A stretch of 5,623 bases of DNA from positions 1 to 5,623 of the forward strand of contig JASFQI010000332.1 in NCBI GenBank assembly GCA_050115555.1. The letters run 5' to 3'. Shown one piece after another: positions 1 to 5,131 of the stretch. This stretch comes from JASFQI01 sp050115555. Its GTDB lineage: Bacteria > Desulfobacterota > DSM-4660 > Desulfatiglandales > HGW-15. The translations under genes were made by a program, and so were the position numbers. Below the pieces are notes generated by a model. The model saw only the letters and a program-made list of their open reading frames with translations, did not search any database and had not been told where the DNA came from. Position 1 is the first letter of the stretch. Every line of letters starts with the position of its first letter.

Positions 1-13
1 CACCAGCGTCCCC
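1..13 (-). repeat. REP-like repeat copy R1 (GGGGACGCTGGTG, minus orientation)
   Basis: The first 13 bases are the reverse complement of GGGGACGCTGGTG, the same word that flanks the transposase gene and builds the 629-691 hairpin. It starts 8 bases beyond the stop codon of the XRE gene. The window edge prevents seeing whether a partner copy lies to the left and makes a hairpin, as at 629-691. Identity of the word is seen directly; membership in the transposase's repeat family is inferred from the shared sequence. Confidence 0.75.
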
Positions 14-21
14 TCCCCCCC

Positions 22-411
22 TCATCGCCTTCCGGCGAGGCGCCCGTCTCTCGGTCGGCTTCGCGCAGGGGGAGGCTCCTTCCGTTTCATTGCCGGAGCG
101 GTTTCGGATGCGCCCTTTGCCTTCAATCCCATGCCCTCCCAGGAATCAGGCGGTTGAAAGGTCACCCTCATGCCAAAGGGCGATGCGATCTTTTCCAGGG
201 TGGCCAGGGTAGGATTTCCAGAGCCGGTTTCGAACTCGGAAAGGATTCGGGGGGATATGCCTGCCACGCGACGGGCGTACTCCTTCTGGCTCATGCCCAG
301 GATCCTCCGCATTCGTCGAGTCGCTTCCCGAACGCCGATCTCACCTCGAGAAAGACCCTGGCAAAGCGCCTGCTCCATTCGGCCGATTTCCTCCGGGCTC
401 GGTCGTTTCAT
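22..411 (-). CDS. XRE/HipB-like helix-turn-helix transcriptional regulator (possible antitoxin)
   Basis: This is a 129-residue protein with one Cro/C1-type helix-turn-helix at about residues 30-83. The segment GMSQKEYARRVAGIS, then SEFETGSGNPTLATLEKIA and FGMRVTF, is the usual XRE pattern, closest in style to HipB/HigA antitoxins. An N-terminal helical arm (residues 5-30) precedes it, and a basic Pro/Arg-rich, probably disordered tail (residues 107-129) follows. The ATG at 411 was chosen because AGGAGG lies 5 nt upstream (417-422). Longer in-frame starts up to 531 would place the start inside or upstream of the promoter. Three palindromes upstream suggest autorepression by this protein. No toxin gene is visible; a HipA-like partner could lie to the left of base 1, but the repeat after the stop argues against tight coupling. 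The DNA-binding role is well supported; the antitoxin role is inference. Confidence 0.85.
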   Translation of the reverse strand: MKRPSPEEIGRMEQALCQGLSRGEIGVREATRRMRRILGMSQKEYARRVAGISPRILSEFETGSGNPTLATLEKIASPFGMRVTFQPPDSWEGMGLKAKGASETAPAMKRKEPPPARSRPRDGRLAGRR

Positions 412-416
412 GGGGT

Positions 417-422
417 CCTCCT
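417..422 (-). promoter_or_regulatory. Shine-Dalgarno of the XRE gene
   Basis: AGGAGG on the minus strand, 5 nt before the ATG at 411. It decides between this start and longer in-frame ATGs at 489 and 531. Confidence 0.8.
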
Positions 423-485
423 GTGTGGATGGGTCTAGATGTCCACGCGAGCGAGTGTATGTGTAAAAGTTTTTTGAGTATTGAC

Positions 486-497
486 TCATTATAGTGA
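486..497. promoter_or_regulatory. operator O1, overlapping the -10 box
   Basis: TCATTATAGTGA is a one-mismatch version of the perfect palindrome TCACTATAGTGA found at O2 and O3. Read on the minus strand with its flanks, ATTCACTATAATGAGT matches 14 of 16 bases of O2. The single departure from symmetry is what creates the TATAAT -10 hexamer. The likely ligand is the XRE protein encoded just downstream (inference). Confidence 0.65.
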
Positions 498-518
498 ATG
501 AAAATGGATAAACGTCAA
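488..518 (-). promoter_or_regulatory. sigma-70 promoter of the XRE gene
   Basis: On the minus strand a TTGACG -35 (513-518) and a perfect TATAAT -10 (488-493) are separated by 19 nt, slightly longer than ideal. The transcription start would fall near 481, giving a leader of about 70 nt. The -10 hexamer lies inside operator O1, so repressor binding there would exclude RNA polymerase. Confidence 0.6.
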
Positions 519-527
519 TTGAAAAGT

Positions 528-539
528 TCACTATAGTGA
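528..539. promoter_or_regulatory. operator O2, perfect 12-bp palindrome
   Basis: TCACTATAGTGA is a perfect inverted repeat, centred 42 bp (about four helical turns) from O1 and just upstream of the -35 box. A protein on O1 and one on O2 would sit on the same DNA face, which fits cooperative repression by a dimeric XRE protein. Confidence 0.65.
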
Positions 540-585
540 GTTCAAACTTCTTTGTGGCACGAAGTCGGAGAGATATTGTCTTGGA

Positions 586-597
586 TCACTATAGTGA
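586..597. promoter_or_regulatory. operator O3, perfect 12-bp palindrome
   Basis: TCACTATAGTGA is identical to O2, centred 58 bp further upstream and about 30 bp from the operon terminator hairpin. On the minus strand GTTCACTATAGTGATC matches 14 of 16 bases of O2. It could be an auxiliary upstream operator for the XRE promoter. No plus-strand gene begins nearby that it could otherwise serve. Confidence 0.55.
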
Positions 598-620
598 ACG
601 AATTTGGTGGGATGATCAAG

Positions 621-691
621 AAAAAAAAGGGGACGCTGGTGAAAAACCCAAGTTTCTTCAAAAGAAACTTGGGTTTTTCACCAGCGTCCCC
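621..691 (-). terminator. strong intrinsic terminator of the glycan operon, built from two REP copies
   Basis: Bases 629-658 and 662-691 are perfectly complementary (30 bp, 3-nt loop 659-661). On the minus strand the stem is followed at once by eight T residues (628-621). It begins 8 nt after the stop codon of the gene ending at 700. On the plus strand no T-run follows, so termination is predicted only for the minus-strand operon. It separates that operon from the XRE promoter downstream. Confidence 0.8.
629..691. repeat. REP pair R2/R2' as a 63-nt inverted repeat (BIME-like)
   Basis: Each arm begins with GGGGACGCTGGTG and continues with a shared 17-nt extension, so the pair matches over 30 bases with no mismatch. 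The outer word is the one that flanks the transposase at 3869 and 4950, while the inner extension is specific to this copy. The head-to-head arrangement resembles paired REPs (BIMEs), the known non-autonomous partners of RAYT transposases. Confidence 0.75.
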
Positions 692-699
692 AAGGTGGG

Positions 700-1728
700 T
701 TATACGAAGATCGTGTCTTCCAGGCTTTCGTAGTTTCGGGCGATGTCCTTCTCGTCCGTGTAGTGCCTCAGCTTCAAGTCCCGGTATTCCTTTCGCAGGT
801 CGGCAGCCATCATCTCGTCGAGCACACGGTAGATGTCTTCCTTCCGGCTGTCCAGGGGAAGGTCCGGGATGAGGGGATCGGCGTAGATGTCCTTCTCTTT
901 ACGGTAGGGCTTTGTGAAGAAGTTGACGACCGGCTTTTCCGTCATAAGGATGTCCTGGATGCCCGAGCTGTCAAAGTTGACGGCCATGTCCGCTGCGAAT
1001 AGCAGCTCAAGGGTGGTGTGCGGGTGATAGGAGATGTCATAGAAGTAGGAGAACTTTTTGAGATACCACCAGAGGATGGGGCTCACCCGGTCCTTTTTTC
1101 GGGTCTTGTAAATCAGGTGATATCCTCTGTCCTCCGCATATTGGCAGAGGATTCGAACGATCCGTGTCGCCTTTCGGTAAAATTTTTTCTTGGGTCCCAG
1201 GACGCAGATCCGCTTCTGATTCGGCGGAATTCCATACTTCTCGAGAATGACCTCTTTGTGCAGCCCGGTGAGTGTGATGTACTGGGGAAGGCCGGGAAAA
1301 AGGAACTTTTGGTCCCGGTCGTCGAATTCGATCCGTTTGGACATGGCCTCGGAGTGAAACAGGACCCAGCGGGTCTGGTCGTAGTACCAGGGAAGGAGTC
1401 GGAAGAAGTCCGTCATGTGGGTGATGCTGATCATGTTGAGGTCGCCCACGTCCCCCTTTTCCCTGGAAAAAGGGGCCCCTTCCAGGGTGATCAGGTTTCG
1501 GGTGCCTTCTTCTTCGCAGGCCTGAACAATGTCCTGCGGGGTCTTGTAAGGTTTGCACGTGTACGGTTCCACGGAGCGCAGGGCGTCCTTGTGCTTCAGG
1601 GGGTTAGTCGGTTTCACACTGCCGTGGTTGATCAGGACGAAGATCTCATGGCGTTTTTCCCAGAGCTCGATCAGGGGCATGTACGCCTTGAGGTAGGTGA
1701 TTTCCTTTAACACAAAGGCTAGTTTCAT
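700..1728 (-). CDS. GT-B-like / CDP-glycerol transferase-like surface glycan protein
   Basis: 342 residues. The N-terminal half is an alpha/beta domain beginning MKLAFVLKEITYL with no convincing signal peptide. The C-terminal half has the strand-helix pattern of GT-B folds: RICVLGPKKKF (about 173-183), YHLIYKTRKKD (203-213), then YHPHTTLELLFAADMAVNFD and SSGIQDILMTEKPVVNFF (234-271). That last block matches the end of CDP-glycerol glycerophosphotransferases and UDP-GlcNAc 2-epimerase-like proteins, where the nucleotide-activated donor is bound. A cytoplasmic enzyme transferring a sugar or polyol-phosphate during glycan assembly is the likely role; donor and acceptor cannot be read. It is third in its operon, 35 nt after the methyltransferase, and ends 8 nt before the hairpin terminator. 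The start is the first ATG; its ribosome site is weak, so translational coupling is possible. Confidence 0.65.
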   Translation of the reverse strand: MKLAFVLKEITYLKAYMPLIELWEKRHEIFVLINHGSVKPTNPLKHKDALRSVEPYTCKPYKTPQDIVQACEEEGTRNLITLEGAPFSREKGDVGDLNMISITHMTDFFRLLPWYYDQTRWVLFHSEAMSKRIEFDDRDQKFLFPGLPQYITLTGLHKEVILEKYGIPPNQKRICVLGPKKKFYRKATRIVRILCQYAEDRGYHLIYKTRKKDRVSPILWWYLKKFSYFYDISYHPHTTLELLFAADMAVNFDSSGIQDILMTEKPVVNFFTKPYRKEKDIYADPLIPDLPLDSRKEDIYRVLDEMMAADLRKEYRDLKLRHYTDEKDIARNYESLEDTIFV

Positions 1729-1763
1729 AGTCCGGGATTTCCAGGAAACGGGCGGGGTGAGCC

Positions 1764-2579
1764 CTATGAGGTTTTTTCGGCGATGTAGATTCCGGCGGAG
1801 CCCAGACCCCGGAGCAGGGACGCATTCAATCTCTCGAGCTTCTTGGCCACAAGCGTTTCGAGCCAGGGCAGCAGCAGGTTCCCGGGGTAGGGCAGAAAAT
1901 AGAAGTGCGCGAACCGCGACCGGATGTTCCCGAAGCCTGCGCGCTTTAAGCTTCTTTTGAAGGCAATGGGGTTGTGCTGTCTCGAATCAAAGGACTTTTT
2001 GAATTTGCCGATGAGCTGCTGGTTCTCGCTGTTTTTCAGGAGCCACAGGAAGAACTTCCTCATGAGGTACTGAAAACGAATGTGCGGGCACAGGCCGTTC
2101 CGAATGGTGATGATCAACAGCCCGCCGGGTTTCAGAATGCGATGGACTTCCTTAAGAAGCTCGTCGTCTGTCTGCTGGTGCTCGATGAGGCCGACGGCGA
2201 TGCAGACATCAAAGGAATCGTCCTTTGCGCTGATCTGGTTGCAGTTTCCGACGGAAAAATCGGCCTGAACGTCCAACCCCTCGCACAGGTCCCGGGCCAT
2301 GGACACCATGGCGTGGGCGATGTCGATTCCGACCACGTTGTACCCTTTTCGAACCATAGCGGGAATGAACATCCCCCCTCCGCAGCCGAGGTCCAGGGCT
2401 TGCCCGCAGCGGTCGCCCGCCTCCGGAACGCTCTCCAGAACATAGGTCATTCGATAGATTTTGTTGTTGTACCGAAACGGGCCTTCATTGGACCCGGGCT
2501 TGTAAATCCCATGGTGGGACCACTTCAGGGCCCCGGCTTCCGATCCGAAGACCTTTTGCACGTAATCATTGTATTGCAC
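1764..2579 (-). CDS. class I SAM-dependent methyltransferase
   Basis: 271 residues with a Rossmann-type methyltransferase core. Motif I ALDLGCGGG is at 61-69 (SAM binding); the acidic end of strand 2 is in VVGIDIA (D86); motif IV SFDVCIAVGLIEH is at 122-134; and LKPGGLLIIT is at 149-158. The N-terminal 60 residues and the C-terminal 110 residues, rich in Phe/Leu/Trp, are probably acceptor-specific. A GTG start is used: an in-frame TGA lies five codons upstream, so no longer form is possible, and GAGG lies 10 nt before the GTG. It is the middle gene of a three-gene operon with a deacetylase and a glycosyltransferase-like protein, which points to a sugar or lipid-linked glycan as substrate. Methyltransferase activity is well supported; the substrate is inference. 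Confidence 0.85.
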   Translation of the reverse strand: MQYNDYVQKVFGSEAGALKWSHHGIYKPGSNEGPFRYNNKIYRMTYVLESVPEAGDRCGQALDLGCGGGMFIPAMVRKGYNVVGIDIAHAMVSMARDLCEGLDVQADFSVGNCNQISAKDDSFDVCIAVGLIEHQQTDDELLKEVHRILKPGGLLIITIRNGLCPHIRFQYLMRKFFLWLLKNSENQQLIGKFKKSFDSRQHNPIAFKRSLKRAGFGNIRSRFAHFYFLPYPGNLLLPWLETLVAKKLERLNASLLRGLGSAGIYIAEKTS

Positions 2580-2587
2580 GTTTATGG

Positions 2588-2593
2588 ATCCTC
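2588..2593 (-). promoter_or_regulatory. Shine-Dalgarno for the GTG-started methyltransferase
   Basis: GAGGAT on the minus strand lies upstream of the GTG at 2579, with 10 nt between GAGG and the start codon. Together with the in-frame stop at 2592-2594 it fixes the non-ATG start. Confidence 0.6.
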
Positions 2594-2663
2594 ATGTTTC
2601 CAGCTACCTGCCAGGCCGAAAGCAATTCCCGGGGAATGCCGGAAGGCTCAACGGTCATGAACA

Positions 2664-3737
2664 TCACAGCCCGGATTCGGCCAGTGCAAGTGCTTTTCGC
2701 GTACGCCGTGTTTCCACTTCAATGGATTTCCGAATCACAGAAACGTCTCCGTTGCCTGCAAAAAGACGCAGCCACTGCGTCCGGGTGCGCTTCAGGTTGA
2801 CTCCGCCGTTGCAGAATAGTCCCTGGATGGTCTTGTTCTTCTCCAGCCAGGCTCGGACGCTGTCGTTGACGTCGCGGGCTCGGCCCACAGGGTAGGCCAG
2901 CCATGGAATGGGGGAAAGGCCTTGCTGCACGAGGTAGTCGTGATTCTTTGAGATCGCTGTATGGATTTGCTCGAAATCCAGCGTTCCCAGGAGGACGTGA
3001 TCATGCGTGTGGTTTCCGATCTCCCAGCCGATGGCCGCCAGTTTTCGCAGTGCCTCCGGCCCAAGATGCACACCCAGGGCCTCCGGTTCCCCCAGGAAGG
3101 AACGATACGCGGCCTCGGTCGCCTCCTCCATCCGGTACGGGTGGTAGTGATTTTTGGTCTGGTTGAAGAGTTCCTTCGGCTCCGTGGTCCACGCGACCGA
3201 AGGAATGCGCTTTTTCAGCTCACCGGCCAGGGCCTCGGCGTGGCCCTTGGCTACGAGCACAGAGGCCAGGACCCGGTAAAAGACCCGTCCCCCGGCAAAG
3301 GCTCCGTTCACGAACACGGTGGGTTGAATGCCGTATCGTTCGAGGATCGGGGCGGCGTTTTCGAGAATATCCGAGAACCCGTCGTCAAACGTGATCGTGA
3401 AATAGGGCCGATCCGGTGCACCGCTTTCAAAGACCCGTGGGACTTCAGAGAGGGGAAGGGCTGTCATGTGGCGGGTAAGAAACGCAATGTGCTCTTCAAA
3501 GTGCCGCTTGGATACCCATCCTTTATTAAAGAGCCGTTCCCACTCGGCTGCGTGGGATTCATCCACTACGGTGTGGTATGCGAAGATGTACACCCCGGGC
3601 GCATACCGCTCAGGCGGCTTTTTAAAAGCGCCGATTCCCTTCTCCAGGATGGCCGGCCAACGGCGCGGCTTGCGGATGTGTTCCAGGGAAGATTGGAGCA
3701 GCGGCCACGTGGGGAGCCTTTTCGAGTTCTCCTGCAT
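2664..3737 (-). CDS. NodB-type polysaccharide deacetylase (carbohydrate esterase 4 family)
   Basis: 357 residues from the ATG at 3737; a TTG three codons upstream is possible but less likely. The family's metal and catalytic motifs are visible. YIFAYHTV at 50-57 is the start of the barrel. TFDDGF at 116-121 holds the catalytic-base and metal Asp (D118, D119). NHTHDH at 242-247 holds the two metal His (H243, H247). AYPVGR at 281-286 replaces the common RxPY/YPxG motif 3. These enzymes remove N- or O-acetyl groups from glycans such as chitin, peptidoglycan or exopolysaccharide. A long insertion (about 150-235) separates motifs 1 and 2. No signal peptide or transmembrane segment is evident, so it may act on a cytoplasmic or lipid-linked intermediate, or be exported by another route. 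It is first in the operon, behind a consensus promoter. Family assignment is firm; the substrate is unknown. Confidence 0.88.
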   Translation of the reverse strand: MQENSKRLPTWPLLQSSLEHIRKPRRWPAILEKGIGAFKKPPERYAPGVYIFAYHTVVDESHAAEWERLFNKGWVSKRHFEEHIAFLTRHMTALPLSEVPRVFESGAPDRPYFTITFDDGFSDILENAAPILERYGIQPTVFVNGAFAGGRVFYRVLASVLVAKGHAEALAGELKKRIPSVAWTTEPKELFNQTKNHYHPYRMEEATEAAYRSFLGEPEALGVHLGPEALRKLAAIGWEIGNHTHDHVLLGTLDFEQIHTAISKNHDYLVQQGLSPIPWLAYPVGRARDVNDSVRAWLEKNKTIQGLFCNGGVNLKRTRTQWLRLFAGNGDVSVIRKSIEVETRRTRKALALAESGL

Positions 3738-3817
3738 AGTAGACAAGGCGGTTCTGCGAATGCATTTCAGTTTGTTTTGGTTAAGTTCGGTTAAAAAGAG
3801 CTTACTTTTTTGTAGGG

Positions 3818-3846
3818 AATATAGGCAAGTCAGTGCGATGTGTCAA
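3818..3846 (-). promoter_or_regulatory. consensus sigma-70 promoter of the glycan operon
   Basis: On the minus strand, a perfect TTGACA -35 (3841-3846), an exact 17-nt spacer and a TATATT -10 (3818-3823). Transcription would begin near 3811, giving a leader of about 74 nt before the deacetylase ATG. A REP copy starts 22 bp upstream of the -35 box. This suggests constitutive, fairly strong expression of the three genes. Confidence 0.8.
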
Positions 3847-3868
3847 TAGAAAACAATTTTCTGAAGAA

Positions 3869-3885
3869 GGGACGCTGGTGAGAAA
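3869..3885 (+). repeat. REP copy R3, left flank of the RAYT gene
   Basis: GGGACGCTGGTGAGAAA, perfectly repeated in inverted orientation at 4945-4961 on the other side of the transposase gene. The outer 12 bases match the arms of the 629-691 hairpin. Confidence 0.8.
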
Positions 3886-3927
3886 AATAAGGTTGTATCT
3901 ATGCATTTCTTAGTGTAAAGTGTGTGC

Positions 3928-4935
3928 ATGCCTAGGCAAGCCCGTTTGGACGCACCCGGGGTCCTGCACCATGTCATGATCCGGGGGATCGAGCGTCGAA
4001 AAATCTTTTGGGTGGATCGTGATCGCGAGGATTTCCTGGAGCGCCTCTCCGATCTCCTGCCCCGGACCGAGACGGCCTGCTACGCTTGGGCATTCATGCC
4101 CAATCACGCCCATTTCGTCCTTCGAACGGGCAACATCCCTCTTTCCTCGGTGATGAGGCGACTTCTCACGGGATATGCCGTGAGCTTGAACCACCGCCAC
4201 AACCGCAGCGGCCCTCTTTTTCAGAACAGGTACAAGTCCATTATCTGCCAGGAGGATGCATACCTGAAGGAGCTGGTCCGCTACATTCACCTCAACCCCG
4301 TACGCGCAGGCATGGTGCAGGGGATCGGCGAGTTGAACGAGTACCCCTACTGCGGGCACAGTGCGGTGATGGGAATCGTCCCCAGGCCGTGGCAGGACGC
4401 GGCCTATGTGCTGGGGTATTTTGGCGGGACCGTGGATTCGGCAAAAACGGCATACCTGCGATTCGTAGAAGATGGAATGAACCAGGGGCACCGCGACGAC
4501 CTCACAGGAGGGGGGCTGATTCGGAGCGTCGGCGGATGGACCGAGGTCAAGCACTTGAAAGGCCAGGGGCGAGGCCAGGTAATGAGCGACGAGCGGATCT
4601 TGGGCGATTCGGATTTTGTGGAGCAATTGCTCTCCCAGGCCGATGAAGCCTATGAGCGTCGTTACCGTTTGAAGCGTCTAGGCTATGATGCAGACCGCAT
4701 CGCAGCAAGTGTGGGTGAGATTTATCAGATGGATCCGCGGGATTTTCTTTCCAAGGGAAAGCAGAAACGAAAGGTGGAGGCACGGAGCCTCTTCTGTTTC
4801 TGGTCGGTGAGAGAACTGGGCAAAACGCTTAGAGATCTGGCCAGGCAACTCGACATGAGTCCTTCTGCCATCGGGCACTCTGTTGAAAAGGGAGAGGTCA
4901 TTGCACGGCAGAATGGATACCGGCTTATCGATTAG
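3928..4935 (+). CDS. REP-associated tyrosine transposase (RAYT, Y1/HUH family), intact
   Basis: 335 residues. The N-terminal Y1 domain (about 1-140) starts MPRQARLDAPGVLHHVM. It carries the HUH metal motif in MPNHAHFVLR (H60, H62), the GPLFQNRYKS block (95-104) and RYIHLNPVRAG (118-128). Y119 aligns with the catalytic Tyr in the YIYINPV block of the E. coli REP transposase. It nicks and joins single-stranded REP DNA. Unlike the roughly 165-residue E. coli enzyme, it has a C-terminal extension whose last part (about 240-330) resembles a DnaA domain IV-like helix-turn-helix (RELGKTLRDLARQLDMSPSAIG), probably for repeat or target binding. The ATG at 3928 was preferred over the GTG two codons earlier because relatives typically begin MPR; the ribosome site is poor, fitting low expression. 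No frameshift or stop interrupts it. It is divergent from the glycan operon. Confidence 0.9.
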   Translation: MPRQARLDAPGVLHHVMIRGIERRKIFWVDRDREDFLERLSDLLPRTETACYAWAFMPNHAHFVLRTGNIPLSSVMRRLLTGYAVSLNHRHNRSGPLFQNRYKSIICQEDAYLKELVRYIHLNPVRAGMVQGIGELNEYPYCGHSAVMGIVPRPWQDAAYVLGYFGGTVDSAKTAYLRFVEDGMNQGHRDDLTGGGLIRSVGGWTEVKHLKGQGRGQVMSDERILGDSDFVEQLLSQADEAYERRYRLKRLGYDADRIAASVGEIYQMDPRDFLSKGKQKRKVEARSLFCFWSVRELGKTLRDLARQLDMSPSAIGHSVEKGEVIARQNGYRLID

Positions 4936-4944
4936 TAACGTATG

Positions 4945-4962
4945 TTTCTCACCAGCGTCCCC
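4945..4962 (-). repeat. REP copy R4, right flank of the RAYT gene
   Basis: The reverse complement reads GGGGACGCTGGTGAGAAA, starting 9 nt after the transposase stop codon. Seventeen bases match R3 perfectly in inverted orientation. The C-run continues to 4964. Confidence 0.8.
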
Positions 4963-5010
4963 CCTTTCGTTTGTGGATTGGCTTAGCGATTAGAAACTTA
5001 TGTTTTTTAA

Positions 5011-5020
5011 CAGCGTCCCC
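5011..5020 (-). repeat. degenerate REP copy R5
   Basis: CAGCGTCCCC retains the core of the reverse-orientation repeat but has lost the outer CAC (AA replaces AC just before it). It ends the second, decayed copy of the transposase 3' end. The rest of the gap to the FHA gene (5021-5131) is AT-rich at first and shows no convincing promoter. Confidence 0.6.
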
Positions 5021-5131
5021 TGTTGCTTTTATTTTGCATTTCAGGTGGAAAACCAGTAAGTATAGATACATGGAATGGAGTCCGACCCTGAACCTATCCT
5101 CTTTTTCCAACGGGTTTCCTCTGTATCGTAC

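Larger units (their letters stand above)
3869..4961 (+). mobile_element. REP-RAYT unit: Y1 transposase gene between inverted REPs
   Basis: A 1,093-bp unit in which one transposase gene is bracketed by 17-bp perfect inverted repeats. This is the standard arrangement for REP-associated tyrosine transposases, which act on single-stranded DNA and disperse REP sequences rather than moving as a classical insertion sequence. No target-site duplication is expected, and I did not identify one. The ends are set by the repeats; the true mobile boundaries are unknown. Confidence 0.7.
4922..5020 (+). repeat. imperfect tandem direct repeat of the transposase 3' end plus REP
   Basis: Bases 4922-4962 (last codons of the transposase, its stop and the REP) are repeated 58 bp downstream at 4980-5020, with 35 of 41 positions identical. 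Similarity may extend a few more bases to the left with a 2-nt gap (TGGAT at 4914 and 4974). The second copy is degraded. It looks like the remnant of another RAYT unit or of a local duplication. Confidence 0.75.

Noticed and set aside
412..531. N-terminal extension of the XRE protein to the ATG at 531
   Set aside because: It would place the start upstream of the -10 box and translate the operator; AGGAGG before the ATG at 411 gives a better start.
554..570. TGGCACG resembling a sigma-54 -24 element
   Set aside because: The required TTGC-type -12 element is absent at the correct distance, and no plus-strand gene follows.
536..733. Plus-strand open frames over the operator and hairpin region
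   Set aside because: They run through the palindromes and the repeat hairpin, have no ribosome site and no recognisable domain, and end inside the 3' end of the opposing gene.
1018..1710. Long plus-strand open frame opposite the GT-B-like gene
   Set aside because: It is an antisense shadow without domain signature; the minus-strand frame has clear family motifs and operon context.
2961..3794. 277-codon plus-strand open frame opposite the deacetylase
   Set aside because: It is an antisense shadow; the opposite strand carries the complete NodB motif set and a promoter.
3893..3921. Possible promoter for the transposase (TTGTAT with 17-nt spacing to TAAAGT)
   Set aside because: The -10 match is poor and too close to the start codon to leave a sensible leader.
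1..5020. CRISPR array made of the repeated GGGACGCTGGTG word
   Set aside because: Copies are in both orientations, irregularly spaced by 37 bp to several kb, and flank genes; this is REP-type dispersal, not an array.
5035..5066. Possible promoter for the FHA gene (TTGCAT with TATAGA)
   Set aside because: The spacer is 20 nt and both hexamers are imperfect; not strong enough to annotate.
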